Assembly (NCBI GenBank): GCA_034008185.1 | Contig: CM067081.1 | Location: 14,569,821-14,633,820 of the forward strand | DNA from: Gorsachius magnificus | Lineage: Eukaryota > Chordata > Aves > Pelecaniformes > Ardeidae | Direction: 5' to 3' | Length of the DNA stretch: 64,000 nucleotides | Shown here: positions 36,840-49,337 of the stretch, in pieces | How positions within the stretch are numbered: position 1 is the first letter of the stretch | How the letters are laid out: each line of letters opens with the position of its first letter | The notes under the pieces: model-generated | Seen by the model: the letters and a program-made list of their open reading frames with translations, nothing else | Told to the model about the DNA's origin: nothing | Databases searched by the model: none | Translations under genes and position numbers: made by a program

Positions 36840-37949
36840 CCCATTATAAAGGATAGTATGAACAGCTCAGGTCTTTGTCCTTCGAGGAGCTGCTAGTCTG
36901 TCTCGATGACTGCATCCTTTTGATGGCTTTCCTTTGAATTTGCAAATATTTCATTGGGAGTGCCAGGCTCACTAACAGAATAGGCTTATAGTTTGAAATG
37001 CACACAAGCAGGCACCAGATCCTGTGGTTAAAAAAAATTGCTATGAACACAGAGGAGAATTAAGAATCACCTGAAAAGACGGTGGAATATTAAGGGTTTA
37101 GTACAACAAAGTTACTTCCAATTTAGGAAAATTTGTGCAGAGCTGTTTGTGTTACGAGTTTACCCCATGTGAATATAAACCCCTGCATAGTGCACTCTAA
37201 TTTATTTCATTGCAAAGACTGGAAGAATTTTGGATGTTTTGAAAGGTTTGTGAATTCCCCTCTATTAGTACATCTCAGACAAAGAAGACAAGAGCCAAGC
37301 TTCAGCATGTATCTGTTCAGAGAAGTCTTGTTTTCATGCAGGAGCACAGTGCAGGAGGCCAGTGCAATAATGTCCATCATAAGTTTTGTTTTGGCTTGGG
37401 TTTTTTTAACTCAGTATTTATTTTTGAACACACTTCAGAAGCAATATAAAATCTTACCCCCCTTAACAGTCTGTAGACCTACATGCCACTTTAAATACTT
37501 AAATATGCTTAAGAAGTGCTTTGCCAGTGTATTTGTCTAGAGCACCAGAAAGAATTTCACTCTGTGTGTGTAAGGATTGTTTAATCGCTAGCAATAGCTG
37601 TTTACGCTGAAGATACATCCAGTGATTAATTCATATGATTCCTAAGGGAAGACTAAGCCACACAAAGGTCTCAAAGAAGCAAGTCAAGGGGAGAGTGCAC
37701 TGTAAAATATTTAGAGAATACTAAAATAAACCACAGGGAACTAGAGAAGGACCCAAGGGTAGGGAAGAATACATTAGCTGCCGCAAAAAAAAATAATAAA
37801 TGTTTTGAACCAGGAGATAGATATTTTAAAGGGGATGAAAGACTGTCTGCTTCCACTGGACACACAAACACACGTAATTGGGATATGTAAGAATGTGTAT
37901 CACAGGAAACAGAAAAACTTACATTATCCTAGGTGACCTTTAATTAACT

Positions 37950-38200
37950 TTGCAATTTAAAGAAAAGTTTACTTTAGCTGTGAATCATAATGTTTTTATG
38001 CTAATCAAAAGCTTATCCACAAAATTCTATGTCAAAGTAAAATCAATCCTTCTCAAAAACTAAATGCTAATTGACAAACTTTTAGTGGATTATTTTATTA
38101 TTTTAATTAAGCACTGTTAGAATTTCTTGCTTTTGTACTCATTGCATTGAATGTTAATTTGATCTCTGTTTACTTTCACGGTTTCCAAATTGTGGACATT
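37950..38200. promoter_or_regulatory. Possible conserved noncoding element
   Basis: Dense homeodomain-type cores (TTAATTAA, CTAATTGA, CTAATCAAA, TTAATTTGAT) in repeat-free, non-simple AT-rich sequence. This resembles vertebrate enhancer-like conserved elements only in texture; conservation cannot be seen from one sequence. Confidence 0.2.
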
Positions 38201-38857
38201 ACCTTATAATAAAAGGAAATTTTGCAAAATTCTTTAAACAAGTCATATACTGTGTAGCTGTTACCTCTTCAAACTAATCCTAATTTGAAGATTACATAAA
38301 CCTGTCAAATTCCAGTTTTTCTGTCTTATTAATACATGATCTCTTCTCAGAAAGCTATATTAATCTTTCATTTATTTGGGAAATGTTTATGACTTTATTG
38401 TTCATGGTACTTCTATATTTTGATAAAAATGCCACAGATTCTTTCATGCCAAAAATGAAGAGATGTCTACACTTGTTACAATAAAAAAATAGTAATAATA
38501 TGCTCTTAAAATTATTTTCCATCAGTTTCTCTTAAATAAGTGGCTAATTTCTCTTAACTTCCAGTTTCTTCCATCCACATAGGTTTGAAGACAGGTAAGC
38601 TGTTTGAATAGTGAAGTGTGCTTATGCCTTGATAAAAGCCCTGCCTGCTGATGTGAGCCTGAAGCAGTAGCCTTCTTCTTTTTCAGATGAACACAGTTTT
38701 CATTCATATAGATATACTCTAATAAATTTTTTTTTGTTTTCAGTATTTTGTTAGTAAATCTGCATTTTAATGGTGAAGATCATAGGCTGAATAGTTCTTC
38801 TGTTTATAACATACAAACAAAAGGAGTTGTCAGTCAGGCTTGGACACAGCTCTCTGA

Positions 38858-39245
38858 TCATCCCCACCCCAGCCTGGCAGAACTCCCCATGGGCAGCCTG
38901 AATCCCTGCCCCCACAGTCTCAAGTCTCTCATGCCATGTCCCTGTACCGGTCCCTGTTCCTGCTCTGGCTCTGTGTCCTTTAAACTAGCCCTGTGCTGAT
39001 CACTCCACAGGAGGTCCTTGCTGAGGTCTCCGCAGAGCGTGAGGCACTCCTTGGTGGGAAGGGAGGCTGCTGTCGGGGCCCTGAGGGCTCTGCTAGGCTT
39101 GAGCAACCTTGTGGTTTTCCCTCACCCTGCCCTCAGCCCAGGGCCCCAGTTCAGCCCAGTCACACCACAGTTCATCAGTCTGGAGTCAGTGCTGCTTCTG
39201 TTGGGATATGATCCATGGTTACAGGGAGTCCTGTTTTACTGACGG
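38858..39245. other. GC-richer block without a recognisable gene
   Basis: A stretch rich in CCC/GGG inside AT-rich surroundings, with overlapping open frames on both strands (up to 83 codons) as expected from GC content alone. There is no clear splice-bounded exon and no repeat family that I recognise. Could be an eroded retroelement or a small GC island. Confidence 0.4.
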
Positions 39246-39799
39246 GTAAAAGTGCAAGCAAAGAGACATAGTCCTTGCTATCAAGGTTACCATGTAAAAC
39301 AGACCAAAGAAGACCGCACAAGAAAATACAAAGCAGTAACAACACTCACACCAGCTATTCAGCTGGCCTGGATGCACTCGCATCACCAAAAAAACAAGTT
39401 TTCACATGTAGTTTTAGGGGGATATGATAAGATATCAAGAAAGATGTTTATGGGAAAGTAATTACTTGTTTGAAGGTCATAGGAGAAAGCACAAATGTGG
39501 CTTTTGAAAACAAGACCTAGCAGTTTTAAGGCAGTACCAGAGCTTGTGTCTGAGCACCAGCAGACAAACTGGTATTTTCACGTAAATTCAGGATGTGTTT
39601 CAAAACCTTTCTGAAAAGTGAGCAACATGCTAGATTATGTTATTCTGACCAAGTAGCTATTTGATCTCTTAAAAACTTATGGTTTTACAAATGTAAACAG
39701 AATTCCATTGCCAAGAAAATTAGCAGGTAGTGTACTTCGCACACTGATTATTAAGATTTTGACTACTTCAGTTTTCAGGATGGTTTTAATAATCTAATC

Positions 39800-40110
39800 A
39801 AGCATTTTATATTAACAATGTCAATTACTAATTTCTCCCTTGCTGTGGATTGATCTATTATTGTTCACCTAACATTGATATGCATATCGTTGTAGGAAGG
39901 TAGGGCTATAAATAAGGATTCCTATCCATCTAATTACTTTAATTGATTTGTGCTGAAATAGTTGACCTTTGGTACTCAGTTATCCCTTCATATTCAGAAT
40001 TGACAGCTCACTCTGATGATCATCAGCCACGGGGAAAATAAGTTAAGATTTCAATTAAAAGCATGCAGTGTAGGTTAATCTATAGATTTCACATTAGTAA
40101 TGCTCCATAC
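39800..40110. promoter_or_regulatory. Possible conserved noncoding element
   Basis: Non-repetitive sequence with many transcription-factor-like cores close together: TCAATTACTAATT, ATTGATATGCATATCG (octamer/POU-like ATGCATAT), GGCTATAAATAAGGA (MEF2/TATA-like) and TCTAATTACTTTAATTGATT. The combination is typical of developmental enhancers but is only suggestive. Confidence 0.25.
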
Positions 40111-40879
40111 TTTCCTGCTAGAGAATACATGTCATGTTTGAGGTGAAAAATATTGTATGAAAAGCACCCAAAGAAGTAGGACAATAAAGTATATCTAAAA
40201 ATTAACAAACAAAATCCACTTAAAAGTCCTAGGGCACTTCATATATACCTACAAATTACACGTAGCAAGTAGCGCTACTCCTTCAGGCCCAAGATCACAA
40301 AATATGTAGAAGATGTGAATTTCTAAATTCTCTCTCTTGGGTGGCATGAGAGTAGTGATGCCCTCAGCTATCTATACGGTCTGCTCCTAGTGTTATTTTT
40401 CAGGCAAAGCTGGCCTAAAATGCCTTTTTATTAGACAGACAGGCAGAAAAATCCCACACATTGGTAAAGTGTCAGACACATCTGTAGTCTTAAAGCACGC
40501 ACAAAACACAAGTAATAAATATTGAGCTAGATGGAATATGCTAAATTATAAAGTTTTTTTGACATTATTTGGAGTTAAATTTTCCTTCAATAAGTTAATG
40601 AGAAGAGTTTTCAAAGACGAATTTCATATTTCTTATATCTGGAAAATATATTTTAATTACATGAGTTTAGTGAATTTGAAAAAGCTGAAAGGCATTTACT
40701 GAACATAATCACTGTGTTTGAAGCCCATGCTATGGCAGGAACATACCCTAAATAATTGTAATCTGTATATTATATTAGCATGTTTTGAATGAGAAAATAT
40801 TAAGTGTTTTGATAGAAAAAATATGACAATACTCTCAAAGCACTTTTCTCATTTAAATTACTTTATTTTGGATGAATGT

Positions 40880-41180
40880 TCTTCCATAATTGGAATATAT
40901 TATTATTTTTTTTTTTAATTAATTAAATTCTATTTTAAAGTATATTTTGCTTGATCTGGTGCATTTTATATGTTGGATGCAAAGTGAAAATAATTGAGCG
41001 CGTATTTCTATTTGTGCATAAAGGGGAAAATGATTGTTTTTTCAATAGGAAGAGAAACAATGACTAATGCTACAAAAGCATCTGTATATTATTCTAAATA
41101 ATTCCTCATAAAAATTCATTACATTTAGATTAGCTCTAACAGTGTAATATTCCAAAGTTGCTAATTAATTTGCTAATAGC
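40880..41180. promoter_or_regulatory. Possible conserved noncoding element
   Basis: TTAATTAATTAAATTC, GCTAATTAATTTGCTAATAG and related homeodomain-type cores around an unusual CpG-containing TGAGCGCGTATTTC in AT-rich DNA. Weak, texture-based call. Confidence 0.2.
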
Positions 41181-44100
41181 CACTGGAAATACTCTTTACT
41201 ATTTTTCAGTCAATGCCCTTTTTTTTAAAGGAAAAAAAAAATTTTTTTAATTTTTTCCCATATCTGTCCATAGTATTCTATGTTCTCAAACTTGCTGCTT
41301 TGTATGAACAGATTTCTAAGATTAAGTGAGAGGGAATTTTGGATTTTCAAATTGAATTACTGTGTGTCTTCCTTGAACACTGGACTACTGAAAAGTTCAA
41401 CAGAACAGTTTGTGGATTGACGGTTTCTTTATTTTGGCCGAAGTCCTGGTAAAATTATTTTATTTTCTTTTTCCCCCAAGGAAAGACCATCTTAAATAGA
41501 TTAATTTTCTCCCTTTCCCATACTATCAAATCTATGGTGAAAAAGGTTGATGAAGACCACCAGCGTATTTTCCTTGAGAAGTTCCAGCTTCTAAATGATC
41601 CCCCACTGCTGCTTTGGAAAACAATTAAATGAGCAGAAAAGGCACAAATGAAGCTTGACTGATTTATGATGAGGACTGAAACAATGGACATCTGAACAAG
41701 TTGAAATGTTGACATCTCAGCTACTCACTTTACTTTCCTTTTAAAATCTGTGGCAAAAAGTAGAATTTACTGAGCACATCCATCACATCACATGCCATAT
41801 TTGTCTTCCTCTTCAATATCTGTAAAGTAAACTCAACCCTACTAGCTCTCGTGCAGACATCCAGATTCCAGATATTTAAAATAAGGTTCCCAGTGAAGGT
41901 TTCAATCTTTTTGTTTGTTTTGATTTGGTTTTCATGATTGTCTGCACATGTTGTTGCATTGCCTGTTGTTTTGAGCAATAATTAGGATATAATAGCATTT
42001 TTAAAATTAAATCTCTGACACATAAACTAATCCACATACAGTGGGAAGTGTGCAGAGGAGGATCAGATGCACGTACCAGTTGTCAAGAAAATCTGCTGTC
42101 TTCCCATTTTTTCACTATTTTATTCTGGGATTTTGTTGTTGTTGTTACAGTTAACCTAATTTCATCAGGAAAACATAATTTATTGACATTTTGCTGTGTT
42201 TTAGTAGGAATCCTAGTTCTCATAAGGAGATGCCTTGGATGGACACCTTATCAACACAGTTTCTCATTATTCTCATATATCTCTCTCAGGTTATTGCCAA
42301 GCAATACGTCATCAAGCAGTCAAAGGAAACCAATATGCATGCACAGAATAAGACAGAAAATATATTTCTGTTTAAAATATTGAGGAGCAACAGTGATACA
42401 GGATGAAGGCACATATTTTCATAAGCTTAGAAGACTGAACACTTCCACTGAAACAATGTAATTAAAAGTTACAATGAAAAAAAATGGGTTAGCATTCTTA
42501 GTGACATTTGATTAAACATGCTAGCTAGCAAAAATATACAAATGAAGGTCACATTTGCAAGTATTATAAGATAGACTACATTTTAATTAGATATTTGAGA
42601 AATGTCAATGAGTTAGTAACTGACCAGGAGTCACCTAAAAGAAAAAAGGAATGAAGGAAAACAAAACATCACCCCAAGAGTCAGAATCCTTTACTCTCCA
42701 TAAATTTCAAACACTACAAAGACAGTTTTCAAAGAAATTTTGGGGATGGATTCAGTAAATTTGCCTCATCATCTTTCTCTGTTTGAAGAATGTGTTTTGG
42801 TCAAATTACATAGTACCGTTGTTGGAGCTATGTTGACATATGTTTTGCTTTTGATAAAAACCTGACAGATAAAATATAACAGAATAGTATTTGTAGTTTA
42901 TATTTGTACCCATGGACTGTGGACTAAGGAACATGTATACGCGTATGGCATCCTGTGGGAAAAGATCCCCTTTCTCTGAGTCACCTTAGTTCTTCCACAG
43001 CACATGTGAAATGAAGTCGAATCTAACCTGACATAGCTATTACAAATTAGAGGAGTAAACTTCTTTCAAATTATCTTGAAATTCATATTTTTGCTTTTTC
43101 TAAAAGAAAAAAGAATCAGTAATCAGTAGAAGATGGTTTCTCTATTACCTGTGGAGCTGTTTTTCCTCGTTGTGTTGAATCTGACCAAAGAAAGGCTGAA
43201 GAGCAGCGTGTGCTGGAAATAATAAAAGAGGCATGAATAATTTAATGAGTTGAGGCAGATTCATTAAAAAGTTACCAAAACTAATTCAAATCATAGTTTG
43301 CAGTTGGAAATCACGTTTAAGAAAATGTGCACTTGGACTAGAAAATATAGTCTATCTTCAAACTGTCATACAGTTGTTAAAATTACTCTAAATCTGGGAG
43401 TCCTAGTGCAAGGAACTACGACGGCTGATCCAAGCCACTGATTTTATTGTGACTGGCTTGTAGTTGCTTAATGTATTTACCATTTGTGCCTATACCTTAC
43501 CTGTGTCTGCTTGCAGCTGAAAAACCTTTTGAGTGCTTCATTCTAAATACTTAAGTTATTTCTAAGAATGAGGCTAGGGAAAATATAATTTCATTGTGAA
43601 GCTCAAGTGCAGCAGAGTTTTGAAAGCTACCCATAGGTCTTTGATGGAATTTCTCAAGGATTTTAAGGGTAGACTGGTAAAGCTAAAAAACACATTAGAG
43701 AGTAACATCTACTCTCCAGCAGTTTAACTATGTACTTAAATAATGGAAAATAAATTTATTCTCCCAAGTCTCAGAAGCCTAATCCAAACAAAATTAAAGG
43801 AATAATTTTATTGCAAATAGTTTTCCAATAAAAATATATTCTAATTAAGCCACTGCAGCTAGGCAGTTCAGACATCTAAATCTCTGGAGACGAATGTTCA
43901 GATTAGGAAGTAGCTTTTGTTTTCAGGTAAGCTTAATTTCTGCTCTAGTTGTCAGTAACGATCACAGGCTTTCAGTAAATAAAATAAGAAATATTCGCTT
44001 ATGTATAATTTATTAACCATTTCCAGTTATGTCTTACAAGAGAAACTTTACTCAGATACAGCATCCCCATGAGCATAACAGAGCAACCAGAGTCAGGGTG

Positions 44101-45540
44101 AAATTTCACATTGATCACTGATCCTAGCCAAACAAAACAATTATACCATGAAAGGTCAGAAACCAGCTTGCGTAATACTGCCATTACTGCAGGACCTTTT
44201 CACCATGTGGAGTGACTTTTGTATCCTTTCCTTGTCTTTCTTCCCATGGTACTTTACATTCATGCCATATGAGATCATGGTGATTCTTTTGTTCTTTCAA
44301 ACCCTGGATTTACCACTGCAGAACAAATGTTCCCCATTCAACTAGATAACAAAGAATTTTAAAATATTTTTTTCTTTTAAAATATTTTTCTTTTTATGTG
44401 GGAAAAGCATTACAGTCTTCTTGACTTGATGAGGCAGCACAGAACAAGTTCATTTCACCAAGCTGCCTACACATACTATTTCAGCAAAAAGAAGTTGTCA
44501 AAACTATTTCAGGGTTGTTGAATCCTATTTACTGGAGTAGCTTATTGTGTTATGCATGCAAAGAAACAGGATAGTAATAGCCTAAAAATGAGAAACAATG
44601 CATTAGTAAAAACTGCACTTTGATTCAAACTTCTGCAGAAAGGGAGGCTGCGTACCACTGGAGATTTCAGTATGACTTCTATTTACTTCTGTCTAGCAAG
44701 GTGATATGTTGGCAAAACTTAGGCAGCCTGGAGCGAGTCTCACTATTGCACTTTCTGCTTTCTCCAGTCCCCCTTACTGCTTAGCCCTCCATGTTTGTCT
44801 GGCTCCTGCACCTCCTCAAACCTCCTTCCCCTCCAGATGCATTCCTCTGCCTCGAGGCTGTTCCAGGCACTCACCCTAATGACATAAAGTCTGGTCCCAA
44901 ACTAATTAGGTCAGGAATACCTGTTAGCTCAAGCTTACTAGGAACTGTAGTACACCTCATCTTGTAAGTTGCCATGCCCTTACAATTAAACAGAGTAAAA
45001 ATAAAAAATATTTCATTGCACAATTTAGAAAGAATTAATGGTTATTTTGCTCTCCCATGTGTGAATAATCTGCAATCTGGCCTGGTGGTAAATGAATTAA
45101 GTGTAATGGAAGACACAATTTTTGATGTGCTTGTTTATATGTATGTTTATATAACTTTATATATGCATGCTACTTTTTGTTTCTCTTGTATGCCTGGGCA
45201 GCAGGGACGAAGGCTGCTTGTTTGTCCTAACTTGTTTGCTGAGTGATAGGTCTGGCAGAACCTGGATGTCTCTCCTGTGAGCAAGATCATATGAGAGACT
45301 TTTATGGAAGCAGGTGGAGATCGCAGAGAATGAGAGACACAGCAAGCAGGAGAGCTGAGTGGCAGACTCACTAGAGGAGCAGAGGCCTGGCTGCATTTTG
45401 TTCTCAGTGTGTCACTGAACTGAAAAATTTAATATTGAAAACAAAAGGAATAATTATAATAGAGTATGTTTTTGTAGAAACATCCAGAGTTGCGTGCTTG
45501 CTTCACCCAATTTCCAAGCTGACAATACAGGGCAATAGGA

Positions 45541-45975
45541 ACATAGAATCACAGAATTGCAAGGGTTGGAAGGGACCTTGGGAGATCATCTAGTCCAACC
45601 CCCCTGCTAAAGCAGGTTCTCCTAGACCATGTTGCACAGGACTTCATCCAGGCGGGCTTTGAATATCTCCAGAGAAGGAGACTCCACAACCCCCCTGGGC
45701 AGCCTGTTCCAGTGCTCTGTCACCCTCAGAGTAAAGAAGTTCTTCCTCATATTCAACTGAAACCTCTTATGTTTCAGTTTGTGCCCATTGCCCCTTGTCC
45801 TGTCACTGGGCACCACTGAGAAGAGTCCGGCTCCATCCTCGTGACATCCACACCTTAAGATATTTGTATGTATTGATGAGGTCCCCTCTCAGTCTTCTCT
45901 TCTTCAGGCTGAACAAGCCCAACTCTCTCAGCCTTTCCTCATAGGGGAGATGCTCCAGTCCCTTAATCATCCTAT
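45541..45975 (-). mobile_element. CR1 LINE, 3' fragment
   Basis: The plus strand begins ATAGAATCACAGAATTGCAA, then GGGTTGGAAGGGACCTTGGG, and continues through the reverse complement of the RT C-terminus ('[20 protein letters not shown]'). Truncated at about 45975. Same subfamily as 22112 and 60439. Only the final ~120 codons of the ORF are represented, so no catalytic motif is present. Confidence 0.95.
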
Positions 45976-47269
45976 ATTAAATGGCCTATCTAAGAATCAG
46001 GATTATTACCATTTAATTTCTGATTGCTAATCTCCATTTCTTTGCAAAAGAAACAATACACAGCTCAGATTTTCTAGATTGCATAGGAAGCATTTCTGTC
46101 TCATAATTTTCCCAATGAAGTGACATAAAAATAATTATTTGAACCTTGTCAAGCTAGAATAGCCGATATACTCAGGAACATCATCTAAGGAACTATCTTC
46201 TGTTGTCAACAAATGGACTACATAGTTTAAAAAGTCTTCAGACATCAGTTCTACTACTGATATATCTATGGCATATAGTACATTTAACAGCCTAATAATA
46301 CCATATTGCAGTCACACAAAGTATTTACATTTGCTGAAAAAGTAGGCATAAAGTTTTCCCAAATCCATGTCCTTTGCCACAGGGCAAATAGCATAGAGCT
46401 AAAATACCATGCTGAAAATAGAAAAGTGCCTGTATCTGCAGAAAATACTCAAGGAACAGAACAATCATTATATATGTGATTGCAATCATGTTTCCTTTGG
46501 AAATCTTATTAAGTTTTATTATACTGTGTTGTAAAGTTTGGACCAAAGGCAGGTCTGCATATTTTTACTGTATTTACTATTTTTACTATAAAGTAAGATT
46601 CCTTCCAGTGTGTATTTCTTCTATGTCTGTACACACATTGGAGGAATATCTTCCCAACAGCAATCACTACTCTTTCGGCTTTTTTTTTTCTTAAGCTGTA
46701 GATTTGGATCCTGTAAAACAGAATATGTATTCCTGTTAGAATTATATAATATATAGTTTAAACATGGACATTTCTACTATAGCTCATTTAACTGAAATAA
46801 TTTATATTTGTAAGGCCAAAAATATTTTTGTTCAAAAGATAAATTAAAATTTGGTGAGACCAAAATAAGTCAAAACCACAAGAAACCTCAATAACCTTGA
46901 GATTCTGACCTCAGGGAAATCAGAAGGGAAATAAGTTACTTTAATGGGGATAGATTTTAATATGACATTTTAAAGATTTTTTTTTTAATATTCCTCTGGA
47001 TTTGGAAAGATTTTACTTTACTTTCCCCTAATAAAAAAAATTTACTTTAAAAGAACTAAAATACATTAAATTGCAAAATGTTGAAGGAATGTATTGAAAG
47101 AAAACCCAAGATATTTTTTGTGAAATCACATTTATATTCCAAAGATAATGTTTCAATAAGATATATTTTCATACAACATTTTAATTTATCATGATGATGT
47201 TCTATTTCCCCTCTCTGTGGGCCAGGAAAGGTGATGTTATGTATATGCTATAAAGAACCAGCATAGGTT
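45976..47269. other. Unique AT-rich noncoding DNA
   Basis: Nothing recognised apart from T-runs near 46680 and 46980. Confidence 0.5.
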
Positions 47270-47740
47270 CATAGAATCATAGAATGCTTTGGGTTGGAAG
47301 GGACCCCTAGAGGTCATCTAGTCCAACCCCCCTGCAGTCAGCAGGGACACCACTAACTAGATCAGGTTGCTCAGAGCCCCATCCAACCTGGCCTTGAATG
47401 TTGCCAGGGATGGGGTCTCCACCACCTCTCTAGCAACCCGTTCCAGTGTTTCACCACCCTCGTTGTAAAGAATTTCTTCTTTATATCCAGTCTAAACCTA
47501 CCCTGTTTTAGTTTAAAACCATTACCCCTTGTCCTGTCACAGCTGGCCCTACTAAAAAGATTTCCCCGTCTTTCCTATAGGTTCCTTTTAAGTACTGAAA
47601 GGCCTCAATCAGGTCTTCAGCCTTCTCTTCTCCAGGCTGAACAACCCCAACTGTCTCAGCCTTTCCTTATAGGAGAGTTGCTCTAGCCCTCGGATCATTT
47701 TTGTAGCACTCCTCTGGACCCGCTCCAACAGTTCCATGGT
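47270..47740 (-). mobile_element. CR1 LINE, 3' fragment (same subfamily as 23870)
   Basis: TTCATAGAATCATAGAATGC followed by TTTGGGTTGGAAGGGACCCC, then an almost collinear match to 23870-24345. It is truncated at TCCAACAGTTCCATGGTG. Carries small deletions (for example CTCTAGCAACC for CTCTGGGCAACC, and a loss in AGGTCTTCAGCC), so no frame is intact. No target duplication is evident. Confidence 0.95.
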
Positions 47741-49118
47741 GCGTGGAACATGATGCACATTATAAAGTAGATGGTTTGTGAGACCAGGATGAAAAATAAC
47801 TTGTGCCTTTCACATCTGATTGCCAAAACTTATATTTAATTCCAAATTTTAAATGGGATATGGCATCATCATATAAATTATATATTTAGAGTTTGCATAG
47901 ATGAAAGTGGTAATTTTAAAATCCTGGTCATCTGCTTTTGCCAAATTCCAGCTTCTTCTAAAAGGTAGAAGAAGTGCATTTTTAACATCTGATCAGAGAC
48001 AATAAAAACTGTACTGAAATTACCTTTTCCTAAACCTGAAAGAATCTAAGCATTCACTGTCACAATCTTCATAAAGTAAAATGCATATTTTGCTAATGTT
48101 AAACCATTTGAAATATAAAATATTCCAAACTATATTTATGTTTAGAATATTCTTCCAAAAGCTTTCCAGCAAGGCCATGACCTAATATTTTAAAGGCCTT
48201 TTTTTCAGTTGAGTGTGCTGCTATTCAAAGATTTTGAACACTCCGTTTTCATTGTTCATGTTATGCCAATGTGAACAATGTCCAATTTATAAATATGTAT
48301 CATCAATGGAGATGACAAAACAATGATCTTTTTTTCTGCCAGCCACTGTCCCCTAAAAAATCAGTTCCTTCATAGGTGCTTGATACATAGTCTGATTCCC
48401 TTTGCTCATCTATATAAATGGTTTTTCAAATGTTCTTCTCACCTCCTTTACAGGTCCTGAGTGATATTTTTAATCTTTCATAGTAATATAGTTTATTTAT
48501 TTCTCATATATTTGGCAGTATACAGGGACCAAAAGCTTGGGCAGTATTTTTTATTTGTAGAAACTGAAATTTTAAGTATAGGCAGAAAAAGAAAAAAAGG
48601 GAAGTTGCAGATACCGAAAAGGAGGTGACTTTGGCATGTGCATGGTTTTGGTAGAGACATTTGTGCATATATGGGCTCGGGCTTTTTAGCTAGCCCACTT
48701 CATTTGCAGACTAGTGTTGAAATGAGAAGCATATTTAGCTTTAACCAGTGTTTCTGCACTGCATATACAAAGTAGTGTAAGGCTGTGAAGTAAAGAAGGT
48801 ATCTTGCAGACACTTTTCTACTGTGACTTAGGGTCATAGAAACAGAATTTAAAATATTGAATACTCATATTACTGTAAGAAATTTAATAACACCTGATTT
48901 TTATATGGTGTTGAAACTGCAAGGGAATTTTCTGCCTCAGACCTCTTTGCTGTTACTCAGTTCTCTCTAGAAGCTGAGTCCTTGTGGAGTCCAGGGTGCC
49001 TCTGACACTCCTGTTACAGATAAAGCTTTTCTACTTCTCTACTGCATAACTAAAGATTCTTTTGAAAAGTGATAGATTTTATCTTTATTCAGTGTTCACT
49101 TCTTGGGGTTTTTTTCAG
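47741..49118. other. Unique AT-rich noncoding DNA, likely intron 5' of the next exon
   Basis: No repeat recognised. Ends in the acceptor tract of the candidate exon at 49119. Confidence 0.5.
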
Positions 49119-49337
49119 AATATTCAGAAGCCGTTCCTGGTGTCCCCACTTCATATGCTGCTATCCTAAGAATCAAATCTGGTAGTTCATCTTTAGCCTC
49201 ATTTAATTCAAAGAACAGACCACGACTGAGCAGTCCTTCATCAGGAAGTGTATCTTCACCAGGCTGGAGAGGAGCTGCACAACATTATCACTCCCCAACA
49301 AACCTCTACCACTTTTCAGAGGCCTTCAAACATGATG
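49119..49337 (+). CDS. Candidate internal coding exon, serine-rich, gene unidentified
   Basis: Bounded by an acceptor (GGGGTTTTTTTCAG|AA) and a consensus donor (GATG|GTAAGTCT). Length is 219 nt, a multiple of three, with phase 1 at both ends, so it could be skipped without a frameshift. The open frame reads [20 protein letters not shown], then a Ser-rich segment ([25 protein letters not shown]), then [20 protein letters not shown]. No membrane segment, signal peptide or known catalytic motif. The Ser/Pro-rich middle suggests a disordered, possibly phosphorylated cytosolic linker. Codon composition is balanced, unlike the AT-rich flanks, and no repeat overlaps it. I do not recognise the gene. 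A direct join to the donor at 3761 would stay in frame. This is the best protein-coding signal in the window outside CR1. Confidence 0.55.

Larger units (their letters stand above)
36241..45540. other. Nine kilobases of mostly unique AT-rich DNA
   Basis: No transposable element or gene recognised. Includes a T20 run at 36820-36839, a GC-richer block at 38858-39245, a pyrimidine-rich block around 44745-44870, and a TTTTAAAATATTTTT near-tandem pair at 44357-44392. Three AT-rich stretches rich in homeodomain-type TAATTA/ATTA cores are listed separately. Confidence 0.5.
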
